Shown: positions 6,443 through 13,436 of the stretch, piece after piece | Numbering within the stretch: the stretch's first letter is position 1 | Layout of the letters: every line of letters begins with the position of its first letter | From: UBA2632 sp964452155 | GTDB lineage: Bacteria > Bacteroidota > Bacteroidia > Bacteroidales > Dysgonomonadaceae | Direction: 5' to 3' | DNA length: 13,436 nt | NCBI GenBank assembly: GCA_964452155.1 | Contig: CAYVLC010000072.1 | Coordinates: 1-13,436, forward strand | The notes under the pieces: model-generated | Seen by the model: only the letters and a program-made list of their open reading frames with translations | What the model was told of the DNA's origin: nothing | The model's database searches: none | Position numbers and translations under genes: made by a program

Positions 6443-8749
6443 CTACTTCTCAAAGGTGAAAGAATAAGGATAGTCTGTTTTGTTGATACCTCTTTGTTTA
6501 TTGGGTGTTTCAGACATATCTATGTCTATCTTTGCCCCATTCATCAGGTCTTGATGCGTGAGATAGTTCTTTGTGTAGCTCTCCCCATTCAATTTCATTG
6601 TAGATATATACCTGCGAGAGGGATGGTTATTGGGTGTATTTACCTCAAAGCGATTGCCATTTTCTAATGTCACCGTTACTTTATTGAACAATGGCGAACC
6701 AACAACATATTGGTCAGAGCCAGGACAAACGGGGTAGAATCCAAGTGCTGAGAAAACGTACCAAGCCGAAGTTTGACCATTATCTTCATCTCCACAATAT
6801 CCATCGGGTGCTGCACTATATAGTTTGTCCATCACTTCGCGTGCCCAATACTGACTCTTCCAAGGTTCGCTTGCATAGTTATACAGATAAACCATGTGCT
6901 GTATTGGCTGATTGCCATGTGCATACTGCCCCATATTCATTACCTGCATTTCTCTCATTTCATGAATCATAGAACGGCTCTTCATTCCTTTCGATCCTGG
7001 TATAATAAAAACAGAATCGAGCATCGAGGTAAATTCTTTATTGCCTCCCATCAACTCTATCAATCCTTGCGGATCGTGAAATACAGACCAAGAGTAATGC
7101 CAACTGTTTCCTTCAGTAAAATCGCGACTCCAATCGGTAGGATTAAAAGAATCGGAAAAAGAGCCATCAGATGCACGACCAGCCATTAATTTATGCTCAT
7201 GATTGAACAAGTTTTTATAGTTCATAGCTCTTTGTGCAAACACATCAATTTCATCTTTTGGCTTATTTAGTGCTTTCCCCAAGCGATAGATTGTCCAATC
7301 GTTATAGGCATATTCTAAGCTTCGAGCCACATTTTGGCTAATTTTTACATCGTTAGGTATATATCCAAGCGTGTTATAATGCTCATGCCCCAAACGACCT
7401 GTTGATGAAACGGTTGGATGAACATTTTTGGTGCCATGAAGCATACCCTCATACAATGTCTCGATATCGTACCCCCTCAATCCTTTAATATAAGCATCTG
7501 CTACAACAGAAGCAGAGTTGTTTCCAACCATAATGCCGCGATGACCAGGACTGGCCCACTCGGGCAAGAAACCGCTCTCTTTGTAGGTGTTGACCAATCC
7601 TTCTTGTATCTCTTCGTTTACAGACGGATAGATTAGATTGAGCAGCGGAAACAATGAGCGAAATGTATCCCAAAAGCCTGTGTCGGTGTACATATAGCCT
7701 GGCAAAACCTCTCCGTTGTAGGGACTGTAATGCACTGTCTCGCCTGCAGCTGTTATTTCATGAAACTTGCGGGGAAACAATAACGAACGATAGAGTGCCG
7801 AATAAAAAGTACGAAGATTATCCACATTGGGGTCTTCTATCTCTATTTTACCCAATACATCGTTCCAAAGGTGGCGACCTTCGCTTTTTACTGTCTCAAA
7901 ATCTTTGTACTCAACCTCTGTAAGGTTTTGCCACGCTTGTTCGTAACTAATGAAAGAAGAAGCAACACGAGCAATCACTTGTTCGTCTTTGTGGGTAGAA
8001 AATCCGATAATACCACCCACATGATTTTCTTGTGCCTTCAAGACCCCCTCGCTAATCTCGCCATTAGAGACAGTGCTTGTGTATTCGAAAGGTTTGTCGA
8101 AAACAACTACAAAGTAATTCTTGAAGTTCTCGGGTACGCCCCCACTATTGCGCGTGGTGTAGCCAATAATAGCATTCTTACTAGGAACTACCTCAATAGA
8201 CGACCCCCTGTCGAATGCATCAACAAGTACATAGGAGCTGTCTGTTTTGGGAAATGTGAAACGAAAGATGGCTGCCCGTTCGCTGGGAGTAATTTCGGTG
8301 GTCACATTATAGTCTGCCAAGTAAACACTGTAGTAGTTTGGTTGTGCCACCTCGGCTTTGTGCGAGAACCAACTTGCACGCTCGTCTTCATCAAAAACAA
8401 GGTTGTCTGTCATGGGCAATATCGAAAACTGACCATAGTCGTTCATCCATGGACTGGGCTGGTGGGTTTGTTTAAATCCTCTTATCTTATCGGCACTGTA
8501 TGTATATTGCCAGCCACTGCCCATTTTACCTGTTTGTGGTGTCCAAAAATTCATGCCCCATGGGCGAGCTATGGCAGGATAAGTATTACCTGTTGACAAT
8601 TCATACTTAGATTCACTACCCACCAAGATACTCACATAGTCTATTGGCTCTTGGTTGAGCATATAGTTGTCTTGAGCATGACTGCTTTTTAAGGCAATCA
8701 AATTTAAAAAAAGTATAGATACTATAGTTATTATATTTTTACTGTTCAC
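6443..8749 (-). CDS. GH92 family exo-alpha-mannosidase (GH92-b)
   Basis: A 768-residue paralogue of GH92-a with the same fold, motifs and probable periplasmic location. The start is a GTG at 8747-8749, the only start that gives a clean signal peptide (residues 1-25, ending SSHA before QDN). It lies 13 bp after the GH125 stop, so the two genes should be co-transcribed and may be translationally coupled. The catalytic motifs TEGNSWHYSW (general acid E546) and GDEDNGQ (D654, D656) are intact. Residues 55-404 are identical to GH92-a; the barrel's second half has many substitutions. One replaced patch lies before the IHE(I/M)REMQ helix, where GH92-a has PPIFDDSYYG and GH92-b has PGSKGMKSR. The paralogues may therefore differ in which mannose linkage they cut; this is inference. 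Confidence 0.93.
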   Translation of the reverse strand: MNSKNIITIVSILFLNLIALKSSHAQDNYMLNQEPIDYVSILVGSESKYELSTGNTYPAIARPWGMNFWTPQTGKMGSGWQYTYSADKIRGFKQTHQPSPWMNDYGQFSILPMTDNLVFDEDERASWFSHKAEVAQPNYYSVYLADYNVTTEITPSERAAIFRFTFPKTDSSYVLVDAFDRGSSIEVVPSKNAIIGYTTRNSGGVPENFKNYFVVVFDKPFEYTSTVSNGEISEGVLKAQENHVGGIIGFSTHKDEQVIARVASSFISYEQAWQNLTEVEYKDFETVKSEGRHLWNDVLGKIEIEDPNVDNLRTFYSALYRSLLFPRKFHEITAAGETVHYSPYNGEVLPGYMYTDTGFWDTFRSLFPLLNLIYPSVNEEIQEGLVNTYKESGFLPEWASPGHRGIMVGNNSASVVADAYIKGLRGYDIETLYEGMLHGTKNVHPTVSSTGRLGHEHYNTLGYIPNDVKISQNVARSLEYAYNDWTIYRLGKALNKPKDEIDVFAQRAMNYKNLFNHEHKLMAGRASDGSFSDSFNPTDWSRDFTEGNSWHYSWSVFHDPQGLIELMGGNKEFTSMLDSVFIIPGSKGMKSRSMIHEMREMQVMNMGQYAHGNQPIQHMVYLYNYASEPWKSQYWAREVMDKLYSAAPDGYCGDEDNGQTSAWYVFSALGFYPVCPGSDQYVVGSPLFNKVTVTLENGNRFEVNTPNNHPSRRYISTMKLNGESYTKNYLTHQDLMNGAKIDIDMSETPNKQRGINKTDYPYSFTFEK
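7536..8587. repeat. 1,052-bp identical tract, copy in GH92-b
   Basis: Partner of the tract at 5049-6100. It is identical at every base I compared, with sharp divergence outside it on both sides. It covers codons 55-404 of GH92-b. Confidence 0.9.
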
Positions 8750-8762
8750 TATCTGTTTAGTT

Positions 8763-10205
8763 TTAAATGTTCAACAATTCAAGCTTATTTTCTTTTTCAA
8801 GCTTCATTACAAGTTCACCAAACAAGGTGTTGACCCATGCAAACCATTCGCGTGAAAATTTCTTGGGATTGTCTTTGTGAAAAGACTCATGCATAAATCC
8901 TGTTCCCGCATCGGTGTTTCGGAGCATACCGATGCAATATTTTATCTCCTCATCGCTTGTACTGGTCATGGCTCGCATAATAATGCTCATAGGCCAAATC
9001 ATATCGTAGCCAACATGTGGGCCTCCAATACCCTCACCGGCAGTTCCTTTAAAGAAATAAGGATTGTCTGTGCTCAAAACAAAATCTCTGGTGTTTCTGT
9101 AGATTGCATCGTTTTTATCGATTGTGTCTAAATAAGGCATTGCCAGTAAGCTAGGCACATTGGCATCGTCCATAAAATAAGCATTACCAAATCCATCCAC
9201 TTCAAAAGCATACATTTTACCTCTAGTGGGATGCTCAACTATTGCATATTTCTGTATTGCCTCTTCAACCTCCTTAGCAAGGTCGCGGCATTCTTTTGCA
9301 AAAGTGTGTTCATGGGTCACTTTTTCTGAAATCTCGGCTACCTGACGCAAAGATGTAACAGCAAAAAGATTGGAAGGCACCAGAAAACCGAAGGTTGTAG
9401 CATCGTCGGAGGGGCGGAAAGCAGAAACAATTAAACCTACAGGATTTACAGGATGGCCAAAACCCATGTTGGGTACTGTATCAAGAGCTCTATCTGTCAT
9501 GCGCAAGAAACTATAAGGCCCCAGTCCATTCTTGCGTTGTTGCTCCTTGAAGGTTTGAACAACCAACAACATGGCTTTTTTCCACTCCGCATCAAACACC
9601 GAAGTGTCATTTGTTTCTTTCCAATAATTGTAGGCCAACCGAATAGGATAGCAAAGAGAATCTATCTCCCACTTGCGCTCGTGTAGCATGGGTTTCATGC
9701 CTGTATCGCCCATCCACTCTCCTTTGGGTTTTGGCTTAGGATTGAATGCATTGGCATAAGGGTCGATATTGATGCAGTGAGTTTGTCTATTAATAACACC
9801 GGCAATCATTTGCTTGAGGTGATTGTCTTGGTTGACCAATGTAAGATAAGGCCATACTTGAGCCGACGAATCACGCAACCACATAGCATCAATATCGCCT
9901 GTGATTACAAATGTATCTGGCTTATTGCCACGCATCGAGAAATTGACTGTAGTGTCTAATGTATTAGGGAAGCAATTCTCGAACATCCATGCTAACTTTG
10001 GATCTGTAATTTTAGATTTGATCCGTGTGATGGTCTTCTCTACTGCTTGTGATTTAAAATTACGTTTACTCAGAGGCGGGCGTTGAGAAATATATACTCC
10101 ATTAGCAACACTTCCTTGTAAAGACTCTTTGGCCCACGAGGGATTAATTGCCAAAGCCGCCAAACCGAGTGTGCTTTTTTTTAGAAAATTACGTCTTGTA
10201 GTCAT
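8763..10205 (-). CDS. GH125 family exo-alpha-1,6-mannosidase
   Basis: Family 125 glycoside hydrolase, 480 residues, an inverting exo-enzyme on alpha-1,6-linked mannose as in the N-glycan core or mannan backbone. Visible family motifs: GDIDAMWLRDSSAQVWPY (103-120), GEWMGDTGMKPMLHERKWE (162-180), the RPSDD loop (264-268) that I take to hold the general acid, GGPHVGYDMIWPMSI (394-408), and MHESF with the likely base E440, followed by SREWFAWVN. The N-terminus MTTRRNFLKKSTLGLAALAI fits a twin-arginine signal (RRxFLK), with probable cleavage after PSWA (A25). The enzyme may thus be exported folded through Tat, unlike its GH92 neighbours. It is first of a tight pair with GH92-b. The alpha-1,6 activity would follow removal of alpha-1,2/1,3 branches by GH92 enzymes. 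Confidence 0.93.
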   Translation of the reverse strand: MTTRRNFLKKSTLGLAALAINPSWAKESLQGSVANGVYISQRPPLSKRNFKSQAVEKTITRIKSKITDPKLAWMFENCFPNTLDTTVNFSMRGNKPDTFVITGDIDAMWLRDSSAQVWPYLTLVNQDNHLKQMIAGVINRQTHCINIDPYANAFNPKPKPKGEWMGDTGMKPMLHERKWEIDSLCYPIRLAYNYWKETNDTSVFDAEWKKAMLLVVQTFKEQQRKNGLGPYSFLRMTDRALDTVPNMGFGHPVNPVGLIVSAFRPSDDATTFGFLVPSNLFAVTSLRQVAEISEKVTHEHTFAKECRDLAKEVEEAIQKYAIVEHPTRGKMYAFEVDGFGNAYFMDDANVPSLLAMPYLDTIDKNDAIYRNTRDFVLSTDNPYFFKGTAGEGIGGPHVGYDMIWPMSIIMRAMTSTSDEEIKYCIGMLRNTDAGTGFMHESFHKDNPKKFSREWFAWVNTLFGELVMKLEKENKLELLNI

Positions 10206-10342
10206 ATAATAAATTAAAAATATGTTTTGTGGATTGAATCACGAATGAAAGCTACTAAGGTAATTAAAATGCCAGATATTTGCACCAACAGATGAAAAAA
10301 ACTCTCTAAATAGTCCATTCAATGAATCTAAATAAAGAGTTG

Positions 10343-10373
10343 CTCCATTATTTTTAGTTTAAAAATAATGGAG
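10343..10373. terminator. Perfect inverted repeat between GH92-c and GH125
   Basis: Two perfect 14-base arms, CTCCATTATTTTTA (10343-10356) and its complement (10360-10373), flank the 3-base loop GTT. It lies 47 bp past the GH92-c stop and 137 bp before the GH125 start. It may be an intrinsic terminator or attenuator separating GH92-c from the downstream genes, or an mRNA-stabilising hairpin. No T run follows the stem on the minus strand; the T residues are inside it. I see no convincing promoter match in the remaining 137 bp. Confidence 0.5.
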
Positions 10374-10420
10374 TTGGTAAATAATAAAATCGTAGATTAC
10401 AAAAAACTTCGTAGTAATGG

Positions 10421-12700
10421 CTATTCTACAACATACTCATACGATGGAGGTACACTTTCGGCTCCTGTAGCCCAATCCTTATTGGCGCGTTGTCCCATCA
10501 CAAATTCTATTACTGCACCATCTTTTATATCATCGTGTGCAAACCACGATTTATTCCATTCTACACCATTGATGGTTGCTTTCTGAATATATTTATTGCG
10601 CTTAGAGTAGTTTTTGGCTATCACCTTTACCTCTTTTCGGTTTTCCAATACCATTACACTCTCTTCAAAGAAAGGAGAACCTATAACATAGATAGGCATA
10701 CCGGGTGTTACTGGATAGAAACCCATCATCGAAAAAACAACAAAAGAAGATAAACCACCACCATCTTCATCTCCAGGCACCCCCATTAAATCGTTTCTAA
10801 ACCATTGATTTATCAATTCATGTATGCGCTTTTGGGTTTTCCATGGTTTGCCAGCGTAGGTGTATAGGTATGGAATATGTAAACTTGGTTCGTTGGCCAT
10901 CGAAAACTGTCCAACATTTCCTGTATGATCTGGCAGCTGGGCATAAAACTCGAACTTGCTTTTACCCAATGGTTCTCTAAACATCTTATCGAGATTGGTG
11001 TCAAAAGCTTCACTTCCGCCCATCATATCAATGAGGTCGGCAACATTGTGAGGCACATCCCACCTATAAATCCATGCATTGTTTTCGCTATAATAGTTTC
11101 TTGCACCCTGCCCTCCAGAAAAACGGTAATCGAATGGTTCTATAAACTTTCCATCTTTGTCCTTTGGATGGAAAAAACTAGTCTCTTTATTGTATAGATT
11201 ACGGTAGTTTAAAGAATGTTTCAAGAAATGCGCTTTGTCCTGCTCCTTACCCAATGCACCAGCTACTTGTGCCAAACACCACTCATCGTAGGCTGTGCCT
11301 AATGTAACAGCTACAGGTTGCCTTTTCTCGAAACCATGCACCTCAGGAACTGTTTCTTTTTCGCCTTCTTTCAAAGCTGGTATGTATCCGTTTTGTTTAT
11401 AAAAATCATCTAACCACCCCGCTGGATGCGCCGACCAAGGAGCTAATGTTTTTTCCTCTATGGCACGCTTACTTGCATCATAGGCCTTTTCCATATCAAA
11501 CGAATTGACACCTTTTGCGTAAGCATCTGCAATTACCGTGACACCATGATTAGAATTCATTCTGCGCGAATCGCCTGTTATTTCAGGGAAAGTAGGCATC
11601 CAATGATTCTCCATCTGATCGGCCATACGCAAAAAAGAGTTGATTATGTTTGTATGCTTTTTAGTATCTATCAACAGACGCAGAGGATGTGCAGCACGAT
11701 AACTATCCCATATCCAATCATCTGTGTAAAAAGGCACCCCTTTATCATCGTGAATCTGACCGTCAAAAGCACTAAAGTAACGCCCATCTTCACTGATATT
11801 TACAGGACGCTCAAAAGTGCGATAGAGTGAAGTGTAAAACACCCTCATGTCTTCTTCAGCAGCACCTTTCACATCAATTTTCCCCAACGCCTTGTTCCAT
11901 TGGGCACGGCCTTTGGCAGCCAACGACTTAATATCAAAATCATTTATTTCTCTGTGTAGGTTTTTCTCAGCTTGCTCTACACTGATAAAAGAGATACCAT
12001 ATCGAAGATTGACAGTAACTGCACGATCACCAAAATAAAAGCCAATTGCGGCAACACCTTTCCTATTAGATTTTTTACTTACATCTAGTCCATGCCCTTG
12101 ATTGAGTATGCCGCTCTTCGTTGGCATAACATCTGTTTCGGCATAAAGATACACCTGTGTGTCGTTGCCTATATTTTGTGATGCATATAACTTATTTCCA
12201 TCTACTTGCACATCACCATCCATGGTACTTAACAACAAATAGCTAGGTTTATCTTTCGCATAAGTGATCTGATAAATTGCTGCTTGATGAGAAAGAGCGT
12301 ATTTTATCTCTGTTTCCTCTTCGTCTAAATACACCTCGTAGCAATAAGGTTTTATCGCTTCATTGTCATACGAAAACTGATGCACTATTTTTAAAGCCCC
12401 TTCATCAGACACTTGCACAGGACTTAATTTGAAAGCAGAGCGTCCTCTGTGACTAGTCACAACTATTGGCAGCCCATTTAAACGATCGGAGGTGAAATCA
12501 TCTCTTTCAGGATATACACGCAACATGCTGTTTGGCAGATGCACTGTAGGATAAGTAGGAACCAAGAGGTGGCTTATATTTCCCATATACGGATTTACAT
12601 AGTCAACCGGAGCCATGTCTTGTGCAAAAATAAGAGAGGTAGCACTTAGTTCAAAAATTAGAAATAAGATAAATAGTTTTTTTAAAATAATTTTCATCAT
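10421..12700 (-). CDS. GH92 family exo-alpha-mannosidase (GH92-c), divergent type
   Basis: A 759-residue GH92 enzyme of a different subgroup from GH92-a/b. The N-terminal sandwich begins PVDYVNPYMGNISHLLVP (31-48) and lacks the THQPSPW motif of the other two. The barrel contains DDWIWDSYRAAHPL (327-340), the general-acid glutamate in SENNAWIYRW (E539) and GDEDGGGLSSFVVFSMMGFYPV with D644 and D646. Catalytic residues are therefore complete. The signal peptide (about 1-26, ending IFA before QD) has no lipobox. I start at the ATG at 12698-12700 (MMKIILKKLF). An upstream in-frame TTG at 12730 would prepend a poor NRYIYIKIN stretch encoded by an (AT)6 repeat. It is probably the first gene of the cluster, with an exact -7 box and a dyad upstream. 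The different subgroup suggests a different mannose linkage from GH92-a/b. Confidence 0.93.
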   Translation of the reverse strand: MMKIILKKLFILFLIFELSATSLIFAQDMAPVDYVNPYMGNISHLLVPTYPTVHLPNSMLRVYPERDDFTSDRLNGLPIVVTSHRGRSAFKLSPVQVSDEGALKIVHQFSYDNEAIKPYCYEVYLDEEETEIKYALSHQAAIYQITYAKDKPSYLLLSTMDGDVQVDGNKLYASQNIGNDTQVYLYAETDVMPTKSGILNQGHGLDVSKKSNRKGVAAIGFYFGDRAVTVNLRYGISFISVEQAEKNLHREINDFDIKSLAAKGRAQWNKALGKIDVKGAAEEDMRVFYTSLYRTFERPVNISEDGRYFSAFDGQIHDDKGVPFYTDDWIWDSYRAAHPLRLLIDTKKHTNIINSFLRMADQMENHWMPTFPEITGDSRRMNSNHGVTVIADAYAKGVNSFDMEKAYDASKRAIEEKTLAPWSAHPAGWLDDFYKQNGYIPALKEGEKETVPEVHGFEKRQPVAVTLGTAYDEWCLAQVAGALGKEQDKAHFLKHSLNYRNLYNKETSFFHPKDKDGKFIEPFDYRFSGGQGARNYYSENNAWIYRWDVPHNVADLIDMMGGSEAFDTNLDKMFREPLGKSKFEFYAQLPDHTGNVGQFSMANEPSLHIPYLYTYAGKPWKTQKRIHELINQWFRNDLMGVPGDEDGGGLSSFVVFSMMGFYPVTPGMPIYVIGSPFFEESVMVLENRKEVKVIAKNYSKRNKYIQKATINGVEWNKSWFAHDDIKDGAVIEFVMGQRANKDWATGAESVPPSYEYVVE

Positions 12701-12745
12701 GTTTATTTTGATATATATATATCTATTCAAGTAATCGTTTATTTA

Positions 12746-12770
12746 CACACCAAAGTTATGTTTTGGTGTG
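12746..12770 (-). promoter_or_regulatory. Candidate promoter/operator of GH92-c: dyad overlapping a -7 box
   Basis: CACACCAAA (12746-12754) and TTTGGTGTG (12762-12770) are perfect 9-base inverted arms separated by 7 bases. On the minus strand 12751-12758 reads TAACTTTG, an exact -7 consensus match, overlapping one arm and the centre. The dyad lies about 45 bp upstream of the GH92-c start. A repressor binding it would block transcription. Alternatively the RNA hairpin could end the lrp transcript, but no T run follows it. I see no clear -33 element. Confidence 0.5.
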
Positions 12771-12828
12771 ATTGAAAATTGTGCGTTTGTTAAGTTTCTT
12801 TACACCTCTAGAACCAGCAATTGCACCC

Positions 12829-13296
12829 TTATTCTATTGTAGGTATAGGTAGTTTTCTTTTTATAGACTCTTTTAAGCACACCAATGTCTCGGTACGTGC
12901 TAAGCCCAAGGGCATTATTTTTTCTTGTATAAACTGAAGCAGCTTTTGATTGTTTTGTGCATACACTTTTATTAGCAAGTCATATTTGCCTGTAGTATAG
13001 TAGCACTCTACTACTTGTGGCACCCCCTCGAGTGCCGCTACTATTTCATTGTAGCTATCGGCTTGCGACAAAAACAAACCAATGTAAGCACATGTAGAAT
13101 AACCAATTTTTTCTACATCAACAATAAATTCCGACCCTTTTAAGATTCCCGCTTTTGTAAGTTTCTGTACGCGCTGATGGATAGCTGCGCCTGACACATT
13201 ACATTCTCTTGCTACTTCCAAAAAAGGAATACGAGCATTGTTTACAATAAGTTTTAAGATTTTTCCGTCTAGTTCATCTAATTCATGCTTACTCAT
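12829..13296 (-). CDS. Lrp/AsnC family transcriptional regulator
   Basis: A 155-residue DNA-binding regulator with an N-terminal winged helix-turn-helix (LDELDGKILKLIVNNARIPF, residues 7-26; recognition helix around VSGAAIHQRVQKL, 34-46) and a C-terminal RAM ligand-binding/oligomerisation domain (about 65-140). The RAM part contains VVECYYTTGKYDLLIKVYA (95-113) and ends TETLVCLKESIKR. Members usually form octamers and sense amino acids or small metabolites. I start at the ATG at 13294-13296 (MSKHELDELD), where family members begin; the longer in-frame extension lacks family resemblance. It lies 128 bp upstream of GH92-c on the same strand. Control of the mannosidases by this protein is possible but only positional. 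Ligand unknown. Confidence 0.93.
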   Translation of the reverse strand: MSKHELDELDGKILKLIVNNARIPFLEVARECNVSGAAIHQRVQKLTKAGILKGSEFIVDVEKIGYSTCAYIGLFLSQADSYNEIVAALEGVPQVVECYYTTGKYDLLIKVYAQNNQKLLQFIQEKIMPLGLARTETLVCLKESIKRKLPIPTIE

Positions 13297-13332
13297 AATA
13301 TGATTTTTAATGTATAACAAAAGACTTTCATA

Positions 13333-13340
13333 CAAAAATA
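13333..13340 (-). promoter_or_regulatory. Candidate -7 box upstream of the Lrp-family gene
   Basis: On the minus strand this reads TATTTTTG, matching TAnnTTTG, 36 bp before the ATG. A TTG (13365-13367 on the minus strand) lies 24 bases further upstream, a little too far for an ideal -33 element. Confidence 0.4.
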
Positions 13341-13436
13341 ATAATTTATATGCTTTAAGTAGCACAATAATAGGATTTAATATTGTGAATTTAGCATTTC
13401 TAATGACAATACTGCAAATAAAGCTGTAGAGGCACG

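Noticed and set aside
12711..12722. (AT)6 run upstream of GH92-c as a possible phase-variation repeat
   Set aside because: Too short and in a very AT-rich leader; the ATG at 12700 lies downstream of it, so length change would not shift the reading frame.

Overview
The window looks like chromosomal DNA of a Gram-negative Bacteroidota, probably order Bacteroidales. It is AT-rich. The dihydroorotase and the polyprenol-phosphate mannosyltransferase are of the type seen in Bacteroides and Porphyromonas. Several genes or RNAs carry Bacteroidota-type -7 boxes (TAnnTTTG), and glycoside hydrolase families GH92 and GH125 are typical of this phylum. I cannot name a genus from the sequence alone.

Layout. 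Positions 1-2128 (minus strand) hold a GT2 glycosyltransferase followed by dihydroorotase (pyrC), whose 3' end lies outside the window. Positions 2288-2456 (plus) are a compact initiator tRNA-Met unit: promoter, tRNA and terminator. Positions 2602-3852 (plus) hold two near-identical small secreted RlpA-like proteins. Between them lies a decayed 3' end of a GH92 gene on the opposite strand. The arrangement is best explained by a tandem duplication of about 780 bp. Positions 3953-12700 (minus) are a mannosidase cluster read in the order GH92-c, GH125, GH92-b, GH92-a. An Lrp/AsnC-family regulator (12829-13296, minus) sits upstream of it.

How the genes work together. GH92 enzymes are calcium-dependent exo-alpha-mannosidases, often acting on alpha-1,2 or alpha-1,3 linkages. 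GH125 enzymes are exo-alpha-1,6-mannosidases. Together they would trim mannose from high-mannose N-glycans or fungal-type mannan in the periplasm. All four enzymes carry export signals: Sec-type on the GH92s and a twin-arginine-like signal on GH125. No SusC/SusD transporter, sulfatase or endo-acting enzyme is in the window, so this is at most part of a polysaccharide utilisation locus.

The most notable signals are evolutionary. GH92-a and GH92-b share a tract of about 1,052 bp with no nucleotide difference, bounded by clearly diverged sequence, which is the mark of recent gene conversion. The rlpA/GH92 tandem duplication has left a recognisable GH92 pseudogene fragment. Both RlpA-like proteins lack the glutamate that I recall as catalytic in RlpA. 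I found no CRISPR array, phage, transposase or clearly new multi-gene system.
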